Source: Prevotella sp. (lineage in GTDB: Bacteria; Bacillota_I; Bacilli_A; ML615J-28; CAG-313). From it: a DNA stretch of 64,000 nucleotides. The stretch lies in assembly GCA_023665755.1 (NCBI GenBank), contig JAMPDF010000002.1, positions 58,010 to 122,009 on the forward strand, in the 5' to 3' direction. Below the pieces are notes generated by a model. It was not told the origin of the DNA and did no database searches. It saw nothing but the letters and a program-made list of their open reading frames with translations. Position 1 is the stretch's first letter; every line of letters begins with the position of its first letter. The position numbers and the translations under genes are program-made. Shown one piece after another: positions 17,024 to 25,839 of the stretch.

Positions 17024-17052
17024 TTGATTTTATTTATAAAATAATGTATAAT
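17024..17052 (+). promoter_or_regulatory. Promoter of the second MATE gene leader
   Basis: TTGATT at 17024-17029, 17-base spacer, TATAAT at 17047-17052. ATAAAATAAT (17037-17046) and ATTATTTTAT flank the -10 box as an inverted repeat. Confidence 0.75.
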
Positions 17053-17072
17053 ATATTATATATTATTTTATA

Positions 17073-17180
17073 GGTCATCGGAGGATAAGGCACCGCAGTG
17101 CCGAGATTGTGTATAATCTCATTATCGAAAAGATGTCGGATGCGTCCGGTTATTCAGTGTAATAACCGGACTTTTTATGA
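17073..17180 (+). ncRNA. Structured leader RNA with terminator, candidate guanidine-IV (mepA-type) riboswitch
   Basis: Two adjacent hairpins, GGCAC/GTGCC (17089-17102) and GAGATT/AATCTC (17103-17120), are enclosed by GATAA (17084-17088) with TTATC (17122-17126), giving a three-way junction; CATC/GATG (17076-17079, 17132-17135) can close it further. An intrinsic terminator follows: TCCGGTTATT (17145-17154), loop, AATAACCGGA (17161-17170), CTTTTT. The RBS GAGGAGG comes right after. Position before a MATE pump fits the mepA motif known in Firmicutes, but I cannot confirm the consensus by eye, so the class is a guess while the attenuator design is clear. Confidence 0.6.
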
Positions 17181-17192
17181 GGAGGTAAAAAA

Positions 17193-18506
17193 ATGAAAAG
17201 TAAAAGAATGCTAAAAATGCTTCAATTTATCTTGCCAACCATAATAGGACAAATTTGTTTTTTTCTTTTTACCATTATTGATGGTATATTTGTTGGTAAT
17301 GGTATTGGTGAGGATGCACTTGGAGCAGTCAATATCGTATTTCCATTTATTATGGTAATCAATGCTATATATATGCTTATCATTATTGGTGGTGTTGCTG
17401 TGACAGCGGTTCGATTTGGTCGTGGTGACAAAGTGGGGGGAAATGATGCATTTATGCATGCTTTTGTCATAATGTTAGGCATTGGTATTGTACTAACAAT
17501 AGGAGGAATTGTTTTTGCTAGACCGCTAGCACACTTTTTTGGTGCAAATGATACTTACATGCCTTATGTAGTGGATTATTTGATTTGCTATTCTATTTTT
17601 ATTGTGCCGTCTGCATTGTCTATGTTACTCCAGTTTTTCTGTAGGACAGATGGTTCACCAATGTTAGTGATGATAGCTACAATTGCTGCATCAGTTTGCA
17701 ATATCTTTTTAGATTGGCTATTTGTATTTCCACTTCATATGGGGATGCGTGGGGCGGCTATCGCAACAGGATTATCACAGACAGTATCCTTTTTCATCAT
17801 GCTATGTCATTTTATTTTTAAAAAGGGAAGCTTGCGTTTTCAATCTTTTTCATTTCAAAAACGCCTACTTGGCAAAATCTTTTTAAGGGGATTTCCTGAG
17901 ACAATTGCTCAATTTGCTGTACCCATTTTTACCATTTGTATGAACCATGTTTTGCTTTCATATATTGGAGAAATTGCAGTTAATGCGTATTCAGTTATTG
18001 GTTATGTGGCTTCTTTTTCGGTGGCTATTTTTATTGGGGTTTCTAGTGGTGCACAACCACTATTTGGTGAGGCATATGGTGAGAAGGCAGATAGCGATTT
18101 AAAATTTTATTTTCGCATTGGTGTGATTATTGATATAATTGGTAGTGTAGTTGTTTATATTTTGCTATTATTTATAGGAAAACCCATTTGCAATCTATTT
18201 GATACGGGTAAAGAGACTTCAGATTTTATTATTACCGTATTACCAAAATATGCTTGGGGTTTTGTTCCAATGGCTTTAAATACTATTATTTCTTCTTATT
18301 TATATTCAACCAAACGAACCATTGCATCAGTTGTAGCCAATATATGTAGAAGTTTCTTGTTTACTTTGCCTGTTGTTTTCTTATTACCAGTTTTGTTTGG
18401 TGAGTCTATTATTTGGTTTGCGTTTGGTATATGTGAGTGTTTCAGTTTAGTTGTCTCTTTACTTTGTCTTGTACTTTCTGAAAGAAAAGGAATTATCTAT
18501 CGATAG
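17193..18506 (+). CDS. MATE family efflux transporter (MepA-like)
   Basis: A 437-residue MATE pump with about 12 membrane helices; the N-terminus is KMLQFILPTIIGQICFFLFT followed by IIDGIFVGNGIGEDALGAVNI, typical of the MepA/DinF branch. RBS GAGGAGG at 17179-17186. The leader upstream carries a riboswitch-like fold and a terminator, so expression is probably induced by a ligand or stress. A second MATE gene follows after a terminator-like hairpin and is not obviously in the same operon. Substrate unknown. Confidence 0.9.
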   Translation: MKSKRMLKMLQFILPTIIGQICFFLFTIIDGIFVGNGIGEDALGAVNIVFPFIMVINAIYMLIIIGGVAVTAVRFGRGDKVGGNDAFMHAFVIMLGIGIVLTIGGIVFARPLAHFFGANDTYMPYVVDYLICYSIFIVPSALSMLLQFFCRTDGSPMLVMIATIAASVCNIFLDWLFVFPLHMGMRGAAIATGLSQTVSFFIMLCHFIFKKGSLRFQSFSFQKRLLGKIFLRGFPETIAQFAVPIFTICMNHVLLSYIGEIAVNAYSVIGYVASFSVAIFIGVSSGAQPLFGEAYGEKADSDLKFYFRIGVIIDIIGSVVVYILLLFIGKPICNLFDTGKETSDFIITVLPKYAWGFVPMALNTIISSYLYSTKRTIASVVANICRSFLFTLPVVFLLPVLFGESIIWFAFGICECFSLVVSLLCLVLSERKGIIYR

Positions 18507-18518
18507 TTCCTTTATTTA
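18486..18518 (+). terminator. Hairpin terminator overlapping the MATE stop codon
   Basis: AAAGGAATTATC (18486-18497) pairs with GATAGTTCCTTT (18502-18513) and is followed by ATTTAATTTT. Confidence 0.65.
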
Positions 18519-18588
18519 ATTTTAAAGCATAAATATGTCATATTTTGAAAAAATCAGTATAATAGGATAAGGAATGAAGGAGAAATTT

Positions 18589-19983
18589 ATGGAACAGGTT
18601 AGAAAAAAGAATCGATATGAAATAGATATGACGGAAGGTAAATTCTTTACCAAAATATTTAAGTTCTGTTTTCCATTGATGCTTACAGGCATACTTCAAT
18701 TATTATATAATGCTGCTGATTTAATCGTAGTAGGCAAATTTAGTCAAAAGGCAGGTGCAGTAGGTGCAGTAGGATCTACATCAGCTTTGATTAATCTCAT
18801 TGTCAATTTATTTATGGGTTTATCTGTTGGTGCAAATGTATTATCAGCAAGAAGATTTGCATCGAAAGATCATGAAGGGCTATCTAGAGTTGTACATACG
18901 GCTATTACAGTTAGTTTTATAAGTGGTATAGGTCTTGGTATAATTGGATTTGTTTTTGCAAGACAATTCCTAGAACTAATGAATAATTATCGTAGTCTTG
19001 CGGTAGTATATCTTAAAATATACTTTTTAGGAATGCCGTTTAATATGTTGTATAATTTTGCCGCAAGTATTTTAAGAGGAGTAGGAGATACCAAACGTCC
19101 ATTATATTTTTTAGCGATTTCTGGATTAGTAAATGTTGTGCTCAATATTTTCTTTATTGTTGTCTTTCATATGGATGTCAATGGAGTAGCGATAGCCACA
19201 GTTATTTCACAAATCATTGCTTGTGTTTTGATAATGATCTGTTTATTTCGAACTAAAGAGGCATATGGCTTTTCATTTCGAAAGATACATATTTATAAAA
19301 AGGAATTAGTGGAGATTACTAAAATTGGGCTTCCCGCAGGAATTCAGGGATCCATATTTTCCATTTCCAATGTTATTATTCAAACATCCATCAATGGTTT
19401 CGATCAATTATTCCCGTATGTAGTAGATGGAAACTCAGTTGGTCAGAGTATAGAAGGATTTGTTTATACCGCAATGACATCAGTTTATCATGCCGCACTT
19501 GCATTTACAGGACAAAATATCGGGGTAGGAAAATTAAAGAATGTAAAAAAAGTTACCTATACTTGTTTGGCCATAGTTACATTAATTGGTGTTGTGATGG
19601 GGGGTGTATTTTTTCTACTTGGTAAGCAACTTTCAGCAATTTATACTAGTGATCCTTACCAAATTGAAATCTCCTATTTACGATTACATTACTTGTGCTT
19701 ACCTTATTTTTTAGATGGTATTATGGAAGTAATGGTAGGTGTATTAAGAGGAATGGGATACTCGATTATGCCTATGGTTGTTTCTATTTTAGGCATATGT
19801 GGATTTAGAATTCTTTGGATTTATGGTGTATTTTATCCTATAACTGATTTTACAAGATGGCAAGATTTACATTACTTATATATATCTTATCCGATATCTT
19901 GGATTATTACTTTTATGATTCATTTTATAACATATCAAGTAGTATATCGAAAGGAAACAAAGTCAAAGATGGTAATAGCTTAA
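18589..19983 (+). CDS. MATE family efflux transporter
   Basis: A 464-residue MATE transporter with 12 predicted helices and the conserved TEGKFFTKIFKFCFPLML and QLLYNAADLIVVGKF segments, closest in look to the NorM/DinF-like group common in gut Firmicutes. The ATG at 18589 is favoured by AAGGAG at 18577-18582; the ATG at 18574 overlaps that site. No attenuator is seen here, unlike the other two MATE genes in the window. Substrate unknown. Confidence 0.9.
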   Translation: MEQVRKKNRYEIDMTEGKFFTKIFKFCFPLMLTGILQLLYNAADLIVVGKFSQKAGAVGAVGSTSALINLIVNLFMGLSVGANVLSARRFASKDHEGLSRVVHTAITVSFISGIGLGIIGFVFARQFLELMNNYRSLAVVYLKIYFLGMPFNMLYNFAASILRGVGDTKRPLYFLAISGLVNVVLNIFFIVVFHMDVNGVAIATVISQIIACVLIMICLFRTKEAYGFSFRKIHIYKKELVEITKIGLPAGIQGSIFSISNVIIQTSINGFDQLFPYVVDGNSVGQSIEGFVYTAMTSVYHAALAFTGQNIGVGKLKNVKKVTYTCLAIVTLIGVVMGGVFFLLGKQLSAIYTSDPYQIEISYLRLHYLCLPYFLDGIMEVMVGVLRGMGYSIMPMVVSILGICGFRILWIYGVFYPITDFTRWQDLHYLYISYPISWIITFMIHFITYQVVYRKETKSKMVIA

Positions 19984-19998
19984 TTCAAAAGTGATTAC

Positions 19999-20032
19999 AA
20001 AAGGAGCGAATAAAAAACGCTCCTTTTCTCTT
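19999..20032 (+). terminator. Intrinsic terminator
   Basis: AAAAGGAGCG (19999-20008) pairs with CGCTCCTTTT (20018-20027), followed by CTCTTTTT. Confidence 0.9.
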
Positions 20033-20167
20033 TTTATTTACCAGCAATTCGTATTTTTGCTAAACAAATAATTCCTAAAATCTATGAAAAATGTTTCTGA
20101 AAATAAAAAAATCCAAATATACAAAAAAATTTTCTTAGCGCATAAAAAAGAAAAAAGACAAGAATAC

Positions 20168-20196
20168 TTGAAAAAAGAAGTGTCTTATGATATAAT
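20168..20196 (+). promoter_or_regulatory. groES-groEL promoter without CIRCE
   Basis: TTGAAA at 20168-20173, 17-base spacer, TATAAT at 20191-20196. AAGACA and TGTCTT form a small inverted repeat around the -35. The classic CIRCE element (TTAGCACTC-N9-GAGTGCTAA) bound by HrcA is not present in the upstream 200 bases. Confidence 0.8.
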
Positions 20197-20223
20197 AAAT
20201 AAAATATAAGAGGAGTGATGCAT

Positions 20224-20475
20224 ATGCTAAAAGCGATTCATAATTATGTTGTTTTGCAAAAAAAAGAATGTAAACAAGAGGGGAAAATCTATATACCTAG
20301 TACAGATAGTCCAGTTTATGTTGTTTTGAGCGTGGGGGAAAATGTATCTCATATTGAAGTGGGGCAAAGCGTTGTTTTACAAGAAAAACCCCAACTTTTT
20401 CAACAAGAAATGAAAGAATATTATATTATATCTGCTGAATATATCAGTGCTATTGTGGAGTACAACTATGAGTAA
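20224..20475 (+). CDS. groES: Co-chaperonin GroES (divergent)
   Basis: Forms the lid ring of the chaperonin. 83 residues with the GroES core MLKAIHNYVVLQKKE, a short mobile-loop region, VLSVGENVSHIEVGQSVVL and a C-terminal strand; shorter and less conserved than usual GroES (about 95 residues). Start at ATG 20224, 8 bases after GAGGAG, in preference to GTG 20215 and ATG 20218 that sit in or against the RBS. Overlaps groEL by 8 bases. Confidence 0.85.
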   Translation: MLKAIHNYVVLQKKECKQEGKIYIPSTDSPVYVVLSVGENVSHIEVGQSVVLQEKPQLFQQEMKEYYIISAEYISAIVEYNYE

Positions 20476-22060
20476 TCAAATTTTATTTTCCAAACAAGCA
20501 AGAGCAAAAATGGCAAAAGGAGCATCTATCCTTGCAAATGCAGTAAAAGTAACGTTAGGACCTCGAGGTAGAAATGTAGTCATTGAACAAGATTTTGGTG
20601 CACCACTTGTAGTAAACGATGGAGTAACGATTGCGAAATCCATTGTTTTACAAGATAAATTTGAAAATTTAGGGGCATCTATTTTAATTGAGGCCGCAAC
20701 AAAAACTAACGATTTAGTAGGAGATGGCACTACAACTGCTATTTTACTTACGGCTTCGTTAATTGAATCAGGAATAAAACAAGTTGAAAATGGAACGAGT
20801 CCAGTAATGATTCGAAATGGCTTGCAATTTTATTTATCTCATCTTTTGAAGGCAATTGATGAATTAGCCATGCCAGTTACATCTAGTAGCGATTTAGAAC
20901 AAATTGCAAGTATTTCTTCAGGCTCTTTAGAAATTGGTCAATTGATTCGTTCAGCCTATCATGAGGTAGGATCAGATGGTATTGTGACTATTGAAGAGTC
21001 ATCTTTCTTAGAAGATAGTTTAGATGTGGTGAAAGGTTATTCTTATGATAGAGGTTATCTGTCTAGTTATATGGCAACCAATCAAGAAAAAAATGAAGCT
21101 ATTTTAGATAAACCATATGTACTAGTGACTGATAAAAAGATAGTTTCGATGAAAGAAATATTGCCATATTTAGAATTAGCAATGAAACAAGGAAAACCAT
21201 TACTTATCATATGTGATGATATGGAACAAGAAGTTTTAGGTGCTATTGTTGTGAATAAATTGCGCGGTGTATTTAATGTTGTTGTAACAAAAGCACCTTC
21301 ATTTGGAGAACGAAAAACCAAATTGCTTCAAGATATTGCCTTTTTTACACAATCTACTTTAGTAGATGAAAGTATGGGAATGACACTTTCGGATGGGAAT
21401 ATAGATATTCTAGGTAGTGCTGAGAAGATTATTGTTTCCAAAGAACAAACTGTTATTGTCAATGGTAGTGCTACATTAGAAGCACTTCAAGATTATGCAA
21501 GTGGCATTCAAAAAGAAATGGCGAGAACAGTAAGTGAATATGATAGAGAAAAACTAAGTGAGCGCATTGCCAAATTACTTGGAGGAATTGCGGTTATCAA
21601 AATAGGTGCAGAGACCGAGCCTGTTTTAAAAGAGAAAAAGTTAAGAATTGAAGATGCCCTCAATGCAACAAAAGCAGCGATGAAATCGGGTGTGATTGAA
21701 GGTGGAGGAAAAATATTGTATCAATTATCAGAACAATTGCATCAAATTGATGCACCAAGTGAATATGGTGCAAGTCTTAAGATGTTAGAAGAAGCGTTAA
21801 AGAAACCTTTTACACAAATTGTTGAAAATGCAGGTCAAAATCCAACTGAAATTGTCAATCAAATTTCTGACCATTTTTGGTATGATGCATATTCTAACCA
21901 AATAGTAGATTTGAAACAAGCAGGTATTATCGATCCCGCAAGTGTAGAAAAAAGTGCTATTACATCTGCTATTAGCATTGCGGGCATCTTTTTAACCACA
22001 GAATGTGCCATTGTTTCTGATCAAAAAAATCAACCTGTCGATGAGGAGAATGTATTATGA
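20468..22060 (+). CDS. groEL: Chaperonin GroEL (tail-less, divergent)
   Basis: ATP-driven protein-folding ring. 530 residues with the ATP-site motifs GPRGRNVVIEQDFGAP (31-46), NDGVTIAK (50-57), GDGTTT (85-90) and the late EDALNATKAAMKSGVIEGGG that carries the conserved catalytic Asp. The usual flexible GGM-repeat tail is missing; the protein ends KNQPVDEENVL. Several normally invariant apical positions differ, so it is a divergent chaperonin. ATG 20468 lies inside the end of groES with GGAG 7 bases upstream. The next gene, a coiled-coil protein, overlaps its stop codon. Confidence 0.93.
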   Translation: MSNQILFSKQARAKMAKGASILANAVKVTLGPRGRNVVIEQDFGAPLVVNDGVTIAKSIVLQDKFENLGASILIEAATKTNDLVGDGTTTAILLTASLIESGIKQVENGTSPVMIRNGLQFYLSHLLKAIDELAMPVTSSSDLEQIASISSGSLEIGQLIRSAYHEVGSDGIVTIEESSFLEDSLDVVKGYSYDRGYLSSYMATNQEKNEAILDKPYVLVTDKKIVSMKEILPYLELAMKQGKPLLIICDDMEQEVLGAIVVNKLRGVFNVVVTKAPSFGERKTKLLQDIAFFTQSTLVDESMGMTLSDGNIDILGSAEKIIVSKEQTVIVNGSATLEALQDYASGIQKEMARTVSEYDREKLSERIAKLLGGIAVIKIGAETEPVLKEKKLRIEDALNATKAAMKSGVIEGGGKILYQLSEQLHQIDAPSEYGASLKMLEEALKKPFTQIVENAGQNPTEIVNQISDHFWYDAYSNQIVDLKQAGIIDPASVEKSAITSAISIAGIFLTTECAIVSDQKNQPVDEENVL

Positions 22061-23520
22061 TGAATTCTAAGATAGATAGTCTTTGTGAATATTATGTAAA
22101 TCGTTATCAAGAATTGCATGAAAAAGTATTGCAATCTAGATTACAACAATTAGATGAAAACATAGCAGTATGTCAACAAGCGTATGATGAAATTGCCTCA
22201 AAAGAAGATCAATTAGAAGAAATTGTCCAACGCAATCAAAATATAGAGACTAGACTCAATGAAATTCATCAAGAAATAGAAGCAGAAAAGGCGAAGGTCG
22301 AACAAAAAAATCAAGAGTTCATGTTACAAGCACAACAAGTAACTGAACATGAAAATCAATTAGTGAAAAGCAATTTTGACTATTATCAAAATATATTGAC
22401 AAAATTAGCAACTGGAAATAGTGAAGAAACTATTGAATATATCGATTTTGTAATGGATGTACTTCGGTATACCATGTATCAAGAAACATTGATGTATCTA
22501 ACAGAAGCAAATGAGGCATTACAAGCATTAGATCAGTTAAACGAATTAGAGTATGTAGTAAAGAAAAGAATACTCGATTTAGAAAATGAGAAAAAGGTCA
22601 TTACAGCTTCTATTGAAACCATTTCATTTGAGGAAACAGAGGAAAAATTGGATCATATTGCTTTTGAAATATCTTCAAAAAAGGCAGCTAAAGTAGAACT
22701 GAGTGATTTATTTGCTAATTTAAAAATAGAAAACAAGAAACATATTTTAGATGAAATTAAACATTTAGATATACTTGAATACACAAATCAACAAATTGCA
22801 ATGAAAATGGATGAAATGTTAGATGCATTCAAGAAAACACTTGTAAAAATAGATACGCATACCAATATTGCTTCAAATAAAAAAATAGAATTGGCGAAGT
22901 TAAAAGAAGAGTCAGAACAGTTGAAATCCAATAAAGAAACTTATGATCAAGTATTAGAAGAATACAATCAATTACAAAGTATGTACCAAACAATTGCAAA
23001 TGATATTATAGATATTGAAAATTATGTCACTGAGGCTAAAAAAACTATAGAATCTAGTGCTTATTTCAAAGAAATTATCAAACGATATTCTGCTTTTTTG
23101 ACCAAACAAAAAACAATAACAACCAATTATGAAGCTCTACAAAATCATTTAAAAGATTTAATTGGTGTAAGAAAATCCAAAATCAATGATCCGTATGGGA
23201 AAGTTGCTTTAGAACAAGTCAATCAAGAAATCAAAAAAATACAAGCTAATATAGCCAATATGGAAACCGAAGTAGAAACACTACAACAAGAAAATCCTTT
23301 GCAAAAAGCTACTGAAGTAGAAGTTTCAGTAATTCATGTGTTTGAAGATAGCCTTGTTTGTGAATCTAAGTTACCTACTTTATACGATAAACAACAAGAA
23401 TTTCAAGCTCTTATCAACGAAAAATATGATGTGGTGAATCAGTTTAAAGCAGCATCTGTTCGCTATGGAGAGATTCTATCTCGAATAGAGGAACTTCAAA
23501 ATGAAATTGACCATATCTAA
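22057..23520 (+). CDS. Long coiled-coil protein of unknown function
   Basis: 487 residues, almost entirely charged helix with heptad pattern (for example KSRLQQLDENIAVC-type segments and many E/K/Q repeats); no signal peptide, membrane segment or nucleotide motif. It resembles the coiled-coil arms of SMC-like proteins but lacks head domains. Its ATG overlaps the groEL stop (ATGA), and its own end overlaps the B3/4 gene by 20 bases, so it is tightly co-translated with the chaperonin. A scaffold or chaperonin partner is possible, but nothing proves it. Confidence 0.7.
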   Translation: MMNSKIDSLCEYYVNRYQELHEKVLQSRLQQLDENIAVCQQAYDEIASKEDQLEEIVQRNQNIETRLNEIHQEIEAEKAKVEQKNQEFMLQAQQVTEHENQLVKSNFDYYQNILTKLATGNSEETIEYIDFVMDVLRYTMYQETLMYLTEANEALQALDQLNELEYVVKKRILDLENEKKVITASIETISFEETEEKLDHIAFEISSKKAAKVELSDLFANLKIENKKHILDEIKHLDILEYTNQQIAMKMDEMLDAFKKTLVKIDTHTNIASNKKIELAKLKEESEQLKSNKETYDQVLEEYNQLQSMYQTIANDIIDIENYVTEAKKTIESSAYFKEIIKRYSAFLTKQKTITTNYEALQNHLKDLIGVRKSKINDPYGKVALEQVNQEIKKIQANIANMETEVETLQQENPLQKATEVEVSVIHVFEDSLVCESKLPTLYDKQQEFQALINEKYDVVNQFKAASVRYGEILSRIEELQNEIDHI

Positions 23521-24163
23521 TGCGTTACGAGAGCGGTTACCTCATTTTTCTATTTCTGCTTATACATTTACGTTAATACCAAAAGGAATAGATGAAAAAT
23601 CGGATAGCATCAGTGAGTTATTTCAACAACTTACTGAAACATATCGGAGAAAATATAAGTTAGAAGATGTGGTTACTATTCCTAGAATTAAACATATTCG
23701 GGATGGCTATAAAAGGCTTAAAAAAGATCCATCCCATACAAGACCAGCATGTGAGGCATTACTCCGGAGGATTTTAAAATATGGGGAGGTTTACCGATTA
23801 GGTGATGCTATTGATATTGGCAATTATATATCATTACTGTTAATGAAATCGGTTTGTATGGTTGATGCTGATGCCATTCAAGGGGATATCTTGATTCGAA
23901 TAGGTACAAAAGAAGATGATTATGAGGGGATTCATCGAGGAGTACTGAATGTTGAAAACTTACCTCTTTATGAAGATGAAATATCACCGTTTGGTAATCC
24001 CACAAGTGATACACTTCGTACCGCTATTACACCTGATACAAAACATATATTGGTGATGCTCATTCATTTTGATGACGAGATTATGCAAGATGAAAGACAA
24101 ATGGAACATATTTTGAATACCTATCTCAATATTCAAAATTTAACAAAAATTGAAACTCAATAG
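23501..24163 (+). CDS. B3/B4 tRNA-binding domain protein (PheT-like)
   Basis: A 220-residue stand-alone B3/B4 domain of the kind found in the beta chain of phenylalanyl-tRNA synthetase. Recognisable are RIKHIRDGYKRLKKDPSHTRPACEALLRR and GNYISLLLMKSVCMVDADAI, then the GNPTSDTLRTAI segment. Stand-alone B3/B4 proteins are thought to act on mischarged tRNA or amino acids, without firm proof. It sits directly before glnS, which fits a tRNA-linked role. Overlaps the preceding coiled-coil gene. Confidence 0.85.
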   Translation: MKLTISNALRERLPHFSISAYTFTLIPKGIDEKSDSISELFQQLTETYRRKYKLEDVVTIPRIKHIRDGYKRLKKDPSHTRPACEALLRRILKYGEVYRLGDAIDIGNYISLLLMKSVCMVDADAIQGDILIRIGTKEDDYEGIHRGVLNVENLPLYEDEISPFGNPTSDTLRTAITPDTKHILVMLIHFDDEIMQDERQMEHILNTYLNIQNLTKIETQ

Positions 24164-24183
24164 ATTGTAAGGAGATTATAATT

Positions 24184-25839
24184 ATGATGAACGATAGTTC
24201 AAACTTTATTAAAACTATTATGAAAAATGAATTAGAAAATGGCACTGTTGATCATATTCTTACTCGTTTTCCGCCCGAACCAAATGCATATTTGCATATA
24301 GGTCATGCAAGAGCCATCATCACGAATTTTGAACTAGCAAAGTGCTTTCATGGAGCTACTAATCTTCGTTTTGATGATACGAATCCATCCAAAGAAGATA
24401 CAGAATATGTAGAGGCAATCAAAAAGGATATTGAATGGTTAGGATATACACCGAAAACCATCAATTATGGTTCAAATTACTTCGATGCCACTTATGAAAA
24501 GGCCGTCTTATTGATTCAAAAGGGATTGGCTTTTGTCGATGATTTATCTCAAGAAGAATTAGCAATGTACAGAGGTTCTATCAATGAACCAGGCAAACCT
24601 TCTCCTTACCGTAACCGTTCTATTGAGGAAAATTTGAAGTTATTTGAAGAAATGAAATCAGGCAAGTATGCAAGTGGTGAAAAAACACTGCGTGCTAAAA
24701 TTGATATGGCAAGTCCAAATATCAATATGCGTGATCCTGTTATTTACCGAATTATGCATGTACATCACCATCAAACCAAGGACAAATGGTGCATTTATCC
24801 TATGTATGATTTTGCTCACCCTTTACAAGATGCTTTTGAAGGAATTACGCATTCTTTGTGTAGCATTGAATTTGAAGATCATCGTCCTCTTTATGAATGG
24901 GTAATTGAACATTGTGAGGTCGAAGCAAAGCCACGACAAATTGAGTGGGGTCGTTTAGGTATTACACATATGATTATGAGTAAACGTTATTTAAAACAAT
25001 TGGTGGATGAAAATATAGTAACGGGTTATGATGATCCAAGAATGCCAACTTTAGTAGGATTGCGTCGTAGAGGATTTACACCAGATGCCATTCGCAACTT
25101 TATCTTGTCAACAGGTTTATCCAAAATTAACTCTACAGTAGATTACGGAATGTTAGAACATTTCTTAAGAGAAGATTTGAAACTTAAAACAACTCGTCCA
25201 ATGGCCATTTTAGATCCATTGAAAGTAGTCATTACCAATTATCCAGAAGGACAAATTGAATATGTAGATGTACCAAACAATATGGAAAATGAATCACTAG
25301 GAATGCATCAAATGGCATTTGGTCGTGAACTATATATTGAAAGAGAAGACTTTTTAGAAGAAAAACCAAATAAACATTGGAAACGCCTTTCTAAGGGAAT
25401 TGAAGTACGTTTGATGCATGCTTATTTTATCAAATGTAACGATGTCATCAAAGATGATGAGGGAAACATTATAGAAATTCATTGTACTTATGATCCATTG
25501 ACCAAATCAGGTAGCGGATTTAATGAACGAAAGCCAAATGGCAATATTCATTATGTTGAAAAAACAACAGCACTTCCAGCAACGTTTCAATTGTTCGAAC
25601 CTCTCTTATTAGATGAAAAAGCTCAAACTGAAAACTTTAGAGAGCGTATCAATCTAACATCTTGGAAAAATCAAGAGGGATTTGTTGAAGCTTATTTAAA
25701 AGATACTCAGCCAGAAGATAAATATCAATTTATTCGTAACGGCTATTATACAACAGACAAACTATCCAAAGGAGATAAACTGGTTTTCAATCGCACTGTA
25801 GGCTTGAAATCCTCTTTCACAACAGAACATGGAAAATGA
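24184..25839 (+). CDS. glnS: Glutaminyl-tRNA synthetase
   Basis: Charges tRNA-Gln directly with glutamine. 551 residues: class I HIGH motif in FPPEPNAYLHIGHARAI (31-45), GlnRS/GluRS core CIYPMYDFAHPLQDAFEGIT and SIEFEDHRPLYEWV, KMSKS variant MSKRY at 265-269, then the two C-terminal beta-barrel anticodon-binding domains. The PEPNG-like loop and barrels mark it as GlnRS and not GluRS. ATG 24184 or 24187 behind AAGGAG. Many Firmicutes lack GlnRS and make Gln-tRNA with GatCAB, so its presence is a lineage clue. pcrA starts inside its last codons. Confidence 0.95.
   Translation: MMNDSSNFIKTIMKNELENGTVDHILTRFPPEPNAYLHIGHARAIITNFELAKCFHGATNLRFDDTNPSKEDTEYVEAIKKDIEWLGYTPKTINYGSNYFDATYEKAVLLIQKGLAFVDDLSQEELAMYRGSINEPGKPSPYRNRSIEENLKLFEEMKSGKYASGEKTLRAKIDMASPNINMRDPVIYRIMHVHHHQTKDKWCIYPMYDFAHPLQDAFEGITHSLCSIEFEDHRPLYEWVIEHCEVEAKPRQIEWGRLGITHMIMSKRYLKQLVDENIVTGYDDPRMPTLVGLRRRGFTPDAIRNFILSTGLSKINSTVDYGMLEHFLREDLKLKTTRPMAILDPLKVVITNYPEGQIEYVDVPNNMENESLGMHQMAFGRELYIEREDFLEEKPNKHWKRLSKGIEVRLMHAYFIKCNDVIKDDEGNIIEIHCTYDPLTKSGSGFNERKPNGNIHYVEKTTALPATFQLFEPLLLDEKAQTENFRERINLTSWKNQEGFVEAYLKDTQPEDKYQFIRNGYYTTDKLSKGDKLVFNRTVGLKSSFTTEHGK

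Noticed and set aside
17060..17180. T-box leader
   Set aside because: No GGUGGNACCGCG antiterminator bulge, and the gene is a pump, not amino-acid related.
20100..20223. CIRCE element expected before groES
   Set aside because: Only TTAGCGC is seen, without the second half GAGTGCTAA.
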